In this document: piece by piece, positions 43,582 to 47,985 of the stretch
Numbering within the stretch: the first letter of the stretch is position 1
Layout: each line of letters opens with the position of its first letter
Origin: Anderseniella sp.
GTDB lineage: Bacteria; Pseudomonadota; Alphaproteobacteria; Rhizobiales; Aestuariivirgaceae
Length of the DNA stretch: 47,985 nucleotides
Assembly: GCA_030626025.1 (NCBI GenBank)
Contig: DAOUPT010000024.1
Span: 1-47,985 of the forward strand
Reading direction: 5' to 3'
The notes under the pieces: model-generated
What the model was told of the DNA's origin: nothing
The model's database searches: none
The model's input: the letters and a program-made list of their open reading frames with translations, nothing else
Made by a program: the position numbers and the translations under genes

Positions 43582-44607
43582 ATGGACGCCATATTTCTTC
43601 AAGTATTAAACGGACTCGACAAGGGCGGGGCCCATGCGCTGATCGCCCTCGGGCTGACATTGGCCTTTGGCACGCTGGGGATTGTCAACTTTGCCCACGG
43701 TGCCCTGTTCATGCTCGGTGCCTTTTGCGCCGTTTCATTTAACAAAATAATCAATCTGCAACAGATCGTTCTCGATCCAACCAGAAAAACCGCCTGGGGC
43801 ACTCCGCTTGAAATCAAAACCCCCTACATCACCTCCTGGTTGGGCGATTTCGGTAATGTATTAATCGATTACTCCGTCCCAGTCTCACTTCTAGTCACCA
43901 TCCCTGTCATGTGGTTGATCGGGGTAATTATGGAACGCGGCCTGATAAAGCGTTTTTACAACCGCCCTCATGCTGACCAGATTTTGGTGACATTTGGTCT
44001 TGCCATCGTCCTTCAGGAAATTGTCAGCCACTACTACGGTGCCAACCCGATTCCACAAACCGCCCCTGCAATCGTTGCGGGCAGCGCCAATGTCGGCTCA
44101 TGGATTGGCCTTGGTGAAAGCGTTGTTTATCCATGGTGGCGTCTGGTTTATTTTGGCTTTTCTGCAATCGTCATTTTTGCCGTTTTTGCTTTTTTGCAGT
44201 TCACCACTTTTGGCATGGTAGTGCGGGCCGGTATGCGAGACCGCGAGATGGTCGCCATGCTCGGCATCAACATCGAACGTCGTTTCACCATCGTCTTTGG
44301 TATTGCCGCTGTTGTGGCAGGTGTTGCTGGTGCCATGTACACGCCAATTTTCCCACCGGTTTACAATATCGGCATGGATTTTTTGGTACTATCCTTTGTC
44401 GTTGTGGTGGTTGGCGGCATGGGCTCATTGGGCGGCGCTGTGACAGCTGGATTCCTGTTGGGAATTTTACAGTCCTTTGCCTCAATGAACGAAATCAAGA
44501 GTATTTTTCCCGGTATCGACCAGATCATTATTTATCTGGTTGCCGTAATAATTCTGCTGGTATTGCCTCGTGGCCTGATGGGTCGCAAGGGCGTGATGGA
44601 AGACTAA
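43582..44607 (+). CDS. livH: ABC transporter permease LivH type
   Basis: An inner-membrane permease of about 341 residues with eight or so helices. The start [20 protein letters not shown] leads into [24 protein letters not shown], here given in parts, and [20 protein letters not shown] is the coupling loop to the ATPases. [17 protein letters not shown] is the late family motif. I take the ATG at 43582, not the GTG at 43564. livM begins four bases after its stop. Confidence 0.9.
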   Translation: MDAIFLQVLNGLDKGGAHALIALGLTLAFGTLGIVNFAHGALFMLGAFCAVSFNKIINLQQIVLDPTRKTAWGTPLEIKTPYITSWLGDFGNVLIDYSVPVSLLVTIPVMWLIGVIMERGLIKRFYNRPHADQILVTFGLAIVLQEIVSHYYGANPIPQTAPAIVAGSANVGSWIGLGESVVYPWWRLVYFGFSAIVIFAVFAFLQFTTFGMVVRAGMRDREMVAMLGINIERRFTIVFGIAAVVAGVAGAMYTPIFPPVYNIGMDFLVLSFVVVVVGGMGSLGGAVTAGFLLGILQSFASMNEIKSIFPGIDQIIIYLVAVIILLVLPRGLMGRKGVMED

Positions 44608-44611
44608 AACA

Positions 44612-45793
44612 ATGAATGGCAACTCAACACGCAGTGACTTTCTTCTGTTGATTATCTTTGCAGCAGTGGTTCTAACCGCCCCAATTACCCTTGCTCCAAT
44701 CGGTGCGGGTTATCCTGACATCTTGCAAAAATTCGCCATCTACGGCATTTTCGCAATCGGTTTCAATATTCTTTTTGGTCTAACCGGCTATCTGTCATTC
44801 GGTCACGCCGCCTTTCTGGGCGTTGGTTCATATGCCTCGGTGTGGATGTTCAAACTTTTTACCATGAACGTCATCCCGGCGGTGATCTTTTCAGTTGCTT
44901 TGGCTGGCGTTTTTGCCCTTTTGATCGGTTTTGTTTCGCTTCGCCGGTCCGGCATCTACTTTTCTATTCTAACGTTGGCATTTGCCCAAATGTCCTACAA
45001 TCTGGCTTATTCCGTGCTAACACCACTCACCAATGGAGAAACCGGTTTGCAGGTCCGCCACCTTGCACCTGCAGACCGTGGCCCCGACTACGTGCTCAAA
45101 CTGGTCAATGAAGATTTGCGCTGGGTTGATCAAGCTTTTGGCGTGGTTGAACACGGCATTCCCATTACCAATTTGTTTGGCATGAAAATGAGTGGTTACC
45201 CCGGTTTTTATTTCTGCGCCGTAATACTAATCATCGCCTTTTTTATCGCCATGCGTATTTCACGTTCAAATTTCGGCATGATGCTCAAAGCCATCAAGTC
45301 AAACCAGAACCGCCTCCAATATACCGGCGTCAATACCCGCCCCTACCTTCTGACTGCCTTCATTATCTCAGGTATGTACGCTGGCCTTGCCGGTTCGTTA
45401 CTGGCAGTAACTGACCCATTGGCCGGTGCCGAGCGCATGCAGTGGACAGCATCAGGTGAAGTCGTCCTGATGACCATTCTGGGCGGTGTTGGTACATTGA
45501 TCGGCCCATTCCTTGGCGCGACCCTTATCAAAGGTTTCAGCGCCCTGTTCTCAAGTTATAATGAAAATATCCTGCACCAGTTCTTTTCTTTCCTGCCTGA
45601 ATTCATGCAAGATGGCGTTGTGGCTGTGGCAAGTATGTTTGTCGGCGAAGGCTGGGAGCTAACCTTAGGGTTGCTGTTCGTCATTATCATGTTATTCCTG
45701 CCCGGCGGCCTGATGCAGGGTTTTTACCTTATCCTGGGGTTATTCAAACGCAAAAAGACCAGTCCGCCTGCTGCTGGCAAGAGTGAGGCATAA
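44612..45793 (+). CDS. livM: ABC transporter permease LivM type
   Basis: The second permease, 393 residues with about ten helices. The family marks are [20 protein letters not shown], the cytoplasmic loop [20 protein letters not shown] and [17 protein letters not shown]. Its ribosome site GGAAGA lies in the end of livH. It follows livH and precedes livG by five bases. Confidence 0.9.
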   Translation: MNGNSTRSDFLLLIIFAAVVLTAPITLAPIGAGYPDILQKFAIYGIFAIGFNILFGLTGYLSFGHAAFLGVGSYASVWMFKLFTMNVIPAVIFSVALAGVFALLIGFVSLRRSGIYFSILTLAFAQMSYNLAYSVLTPLTNGETGLQVRHLAPADRGPDYVLKLVNEDLRWVDQAFGVVEHGIPITNLFGMKMSGYPGFYFCAVILIIAFFIAMRISRSNFGMMLKAIKSNQNRLQYTGVNTRPYLLTAFIISGMYAGLAGSLLAVTDPLAGAERMQWTASGEVVLMTILGGVGTLIGPFLGATLIKGFSALFSSYNENILHQFFSFLPEFMQDGVVAVASMFVGEGWELTLGLLFVIIMLFLPGGLMQGFYLILGLFKRKKTSPPAAGKSEA

Positions 45794-45798
45794 AGACA

Positions 45799-46554
45799 AT
45801 GGCAATTCTTGAAGTCTCACACGTTAACAAGCGTTTCGGTGGTCTCAAAGCCCTCAATGAAGTTCAATTGAGCGTTGAAGAAGGTTCTGTCCACGCCATC
45901 ATCGGCCCCAATGGCGCCGGAAAATCAACCCTGCTTAACTGTTTTGTCGGCCGCCTGATGCCCGACAGTGGCAGCGTTATTTTCAACGGCACCTCCCTGC
46001 TCGGCCTGCGACCTCATGAGATCAATCAAACTGGTGTATCGCGGGTTTTCCAAACCCCGGAAATTTTCGAAGACCTGACACTGCTTGAAAACGTCATGAT
46101 CCCGGCTTTCGCTAAGGCCGATGGTGCTTTCAAATTCAACGCCTGGTACCGGGTGTCATCACGGGCCGAAGTTCGCGATGAAGCAGCAGCTTTGCTGGAA
46201 GAAGTTGGACTTGCTGACCAGTCCAAAATGATCTGTTCAGCCCTTTCGCGCGGCGATAAACGTCGACTGGAAATGGCCATGTGTCTCATTCAGCACCCTA
46301 AACTGTTGCTGCTTGATGAACCAACCGCCGGCATGTCACGGGCAGATACTAACAACACCATCGATTTGCTCAAAAAAATCGGCGAACGCGGCATCACCAA
46401 AATTATTATCGAACACGACATGCATGTGGTGTTTTCGCTGGCAACAACAATTTCTGTGCTGGCGCAAGGCACTGTCATTGCCGAAGGCAATCCCGATGAC
46501 ATCAAGGGCGACCCGCGTGTACAGGAAGCCTATCTAGGCGGAGCACATCTATGA
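45799..46554 (+). CDS. livG: ABC transporter ATPase LivG type
   Basis: A cytoplasmic ATPase of 251 residues. The Walker A is GPNGAGKST, the Q-loop is near VFQTPEIF, the Walker B LLLLDEPTAG and the H-loop His in IIEHDMH. The signature motif reads LSRGDKRRLE in place of LSGGQ, a variation found in this subfamily. It overlaps livF by four bases. Confidence 0.92.
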   Translation: MAILEVSHVNKRFGGLKALNEVQLSVEEGSVHAIIGPNGAGKSTLLNCFVGRLMPDSGSVIFNGTSLLGLRPHEINQTGVSRVFQTPEIFEDLTLLENVMIPAFAKADGAFKFNAWYRVSSRAEVRDEAAALLEEVGLADQSKMICSALSRGDKRRLEMAMCLIQHPKLLLLDEPTAGMSRADTNNTIDLLKKIGERGITKIIIEHDMHVVFSLATTISVLAQGTVIAEGNPDDIKGDPRVQEAYLGGAHL

Positions 46555-47279
46555 GCGACACACCAAAAAGTGACGGACCTTTCTTCTCAGCCCGCGACCT
46601 GCACGCCTATTACGGCGACAGCTACATTGTGCAGGGCGTCAGCTTCGATATTCGAGAAGGCGAAATCCTTGCCTTTCTTGGCCGCAATGGTGCCGGAAAA
46701 ACCTCTACCCTGCGCACCATCGCCCGCGCTTCCAACCCGGTTTTGAAAAGCGGTGAAATTTGGCTTAACGGCGACCCGCTGCACGAAATGAAGGCCTTTG
46801 AGGCAGCCCGCCTCGGAGTTGCGCTGGTGCCCGAAGACCGCAACATCATCGGCGGCCTGAGCGTTGAGGAAAATCTCAAACTGGCCCAGATCGCTGAACC
46901 AAAAGGCTGGCCGCTGGCAAAAATCTACGAACACTTTCCCCGGCTGGCCGAGCGCCGCAAACAGGAAGGCACAACCCTTTCAGGCGGCGAGCAACAAATG
47001 CTGGCCGTCGCACGCGCCCTTGCCCGCGACATCAAACTGCTGCTGCTCGATGAACCCTATGAGGGTCTTGCCCCGGTCATCGTTCAGGAAATCGAACGCA
47101 TCCTGCAAGGCATCAAAAAATTGGGCATTACCTCAATTCTGGTTGAGCAAAACGCCGTCGCAGCCCTCCACCTTGCCGACCGGGCAATCATTCTGGATAT
47201 GGGCGAAATCGTCTTTGACGGCACTGCTCAGGAAGTTCTCGATGATGATGCCATGCGCCAGCAATATTTGGCCCTGTAA
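46551..47279 (+). CDS. livF: ABC transporter ATPase LivF type
   Basis: The second ATPase, 242 residues. Walker A is GRNGAGKTS, the signature LSGGEQQML, Walker B LLLLDEPYEGL, and the switch region LVEQNAVAAL carries Gln where LivG has His, as usual in LivF. It completes a five-gene transporter. A further gene follows 43 bases downstream. Confidence 0.92.
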   Translation: MSDTPKSDGPFFSARDLHAYYGDSYIVQGVSFDIREGEILAFLGRNGAGKTSTLRTIARASNPVLKSGEIWLNGDPLHEMKAFEAARLGVALVPEDRNIIGGLSVEENLKLAQIAEPKGWPLAKIYEHFPRLAERRKQEGTTLSGGEQQMLAVARALARDIKLLLLDEPYEGLAPVIVQEIERILQGIKKLGITSILVEQNAVAALHLADRAIILDMGEIVFDGTAQEVLDDDAMRQQYLAL

Positions 47280-47322
47280 CAAGGTGAATCCAGCTTAAAA
47301 GACTTTTAAAAGGCTTCCCCTC

Positions 47323-47985
47323 ATGAGCGATATACCAGATAACGACCGGATAAAGTTCCATGCCAAAGATCAGGTCATGGAAGTGGATTTCAGCAATATT
47401 TTGTTCGACTCAGCAGATCGGGTAAACCGGTTTTATGATCAGGTTGATAAAAAAATTTCTGCCAGCGGCCAGAATAAATGGTACTTTCTGGTCAACTACA
47501 AAAATTGCAAAATGACCATGAGCGCGTGGATCCCATTTGCCAACCGCGGCAAAAAAGTAAATATCGCCTCATCTCTGGGCAGCGCCCGCTTTGCCGTCAG
47601 TGACGAAACCGGCAAGACTATTCTCAAGCAATCAGAAAAAGAAAATTTCGATCCCAATCTGTTTTCAACAAGACAGGGAGCGCTCGATCACCTCATTGCC
47701 ATGAAGAAACAGGCCGACAAGATTGCCGTCACAAGGGCCAAAGAAATCACCGAAAACGACCTCGATGTTCCAGCCCGGTCAATCCAGTCACGCATCACAT
47801 TTGATGATGATCTGGAGATTATGGAAGTGGATTTCAGCAACTATACCTTTGATGGCATGACCACCGTCAATGATTTTTATGACGTACTCACTGTCAGCAT
47901 CGAGGCAACCGACCGCAAATGGTTCTTTCTGGTGAATTATAACAATACCAGAATAAACCCTGACGCTTGGTACCAGTGGGCCATC
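47323..47985 (+). CDS. Unrecognised protein with a duplicated domain (partial, runs off the window)
   Basis: From the ATG at 47323 (AAAAGG nine bases upstream) the frame is open for 221 codons to the window end. Residues 19-72 and 167-221 are two copies of one unit: MEVDFSN, then an F-Y-D segment, KW(Y/F)FLVNY and a late AW. After copy 1 come PFANRGKKVN and ASSLGSARFAV. No signal peptide or membrane segment is seen, so it is probably cytosolic. I do not recognise the family; an alpha/beta SpoIIAA/STAS-like fold is only a guess. It may belong to the transporter operon. Confidence 0.8.
   Translation, partial: MSDIPDNDRIKFHAKDQVMEVDFSNILFDSADRVNRFYDQVDKKISASGQNKWYFLVNYKNCKMTMSAWIPFANRGKKVNIASSLGSARFAVSDETGKTILKQSEKENFDPNLFSTRQGALDHLIAMKKQADKIAVTRAKEITENDLDVPARSIQSRITFDDDLEIMEVDFSNYTFDGMTTVNDFYDVLTVSIEATDRKWFFLVNYNNTRINPDAWYQWAI

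Overview
The window is chromosomal DNA of an alphaproteobacterium, probably a Hyphomicrobiales-like lineage. The main evidence is a complete division and cell wall (dcw) cluster in the alphaproteobacterial order, an alpha-type RNase P RNA, a fused ArsR-methyltransferase, and a DnaJ/TerB plus AmpD-type amidase pair. This is inferred from gene order and protein character, not from a database search.

Region 1 (1-17736, minus strand) is the dcw cluster. Transcription runs rsmH-ftsL-ftsI-murE-murF-mraY-murD-ftsW-murG-murC-murB-ddl-ftsQ-ftsA, mostly with 1-11 base overlaps or very short gaps. A Rho-independent terminator follows ftsA, and ftsZ then stands alone. The ftsZ frame is broken by an in-frame TAA just after the GTPase core, and an open P/Q/E/A-rich linker frame continues to the window edge. 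No mraZ precedes rsmH.

Region 2 (17737-30955) is a mixed region. It holds a diheme cytochrome c, a GGDEF/EAL membrane protein, and an ArsR/SRPBCC pair divergent from two YCII genes, with operator-like dyads flanking a promoter between them. These are followed by an aldo/keto reductase, L-serine dehydratase, a nested palindromic repeat abutting rnpB, and a membrane-anchored monoheme cytochrome. Next come a CPA2-type antiporter, a djlA-like/ampD-like/GNAT operon, a small DUF5335-like gene with an unusual 3' hairpin array, and an EamA exporter.

Region 3 (30967-36795) contains a META-domain lipoprotein-like secreted protein without a lipobox, and a MarR regulator divergent from a 1205-residue fused hydantoinase A/B (5-oxoprolinase type) enzyme. 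A repeat cluster related to the one beside rnpB follows, and then an ArsR-methyltransferase fusion.

Region 4 (36947-40123) carries mlaA followed by three tandem, diverged mlaC-like genes, ending in a terminator.

Region 5 (40180-41849, minus) holds a periplasmic rhodanese, a DsrE-like protein and a DUF2946 protein, which look like a sulfur or redox module. The rhodanese promoter shares a TA-rich palindrome and an upstream CRP/FNR-like dyad with the promoter of the DUF5335-like gene 11 kb away.

Region 6 (42104-47985) is a complete branched-chain-amino-acid-type ABC transporter (binding protein, two permeases, two ATPases). Behind it lies the start of an unrecognised protein built of two repeats of one domain, which runs off the window end.

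The points most worth a second look are the ftsZ in-frame stop, the shared two-site promoter architecture, the three-mlaC cluster, the dispersed palindromic repeat, and the duplicated-domain protein at the end.
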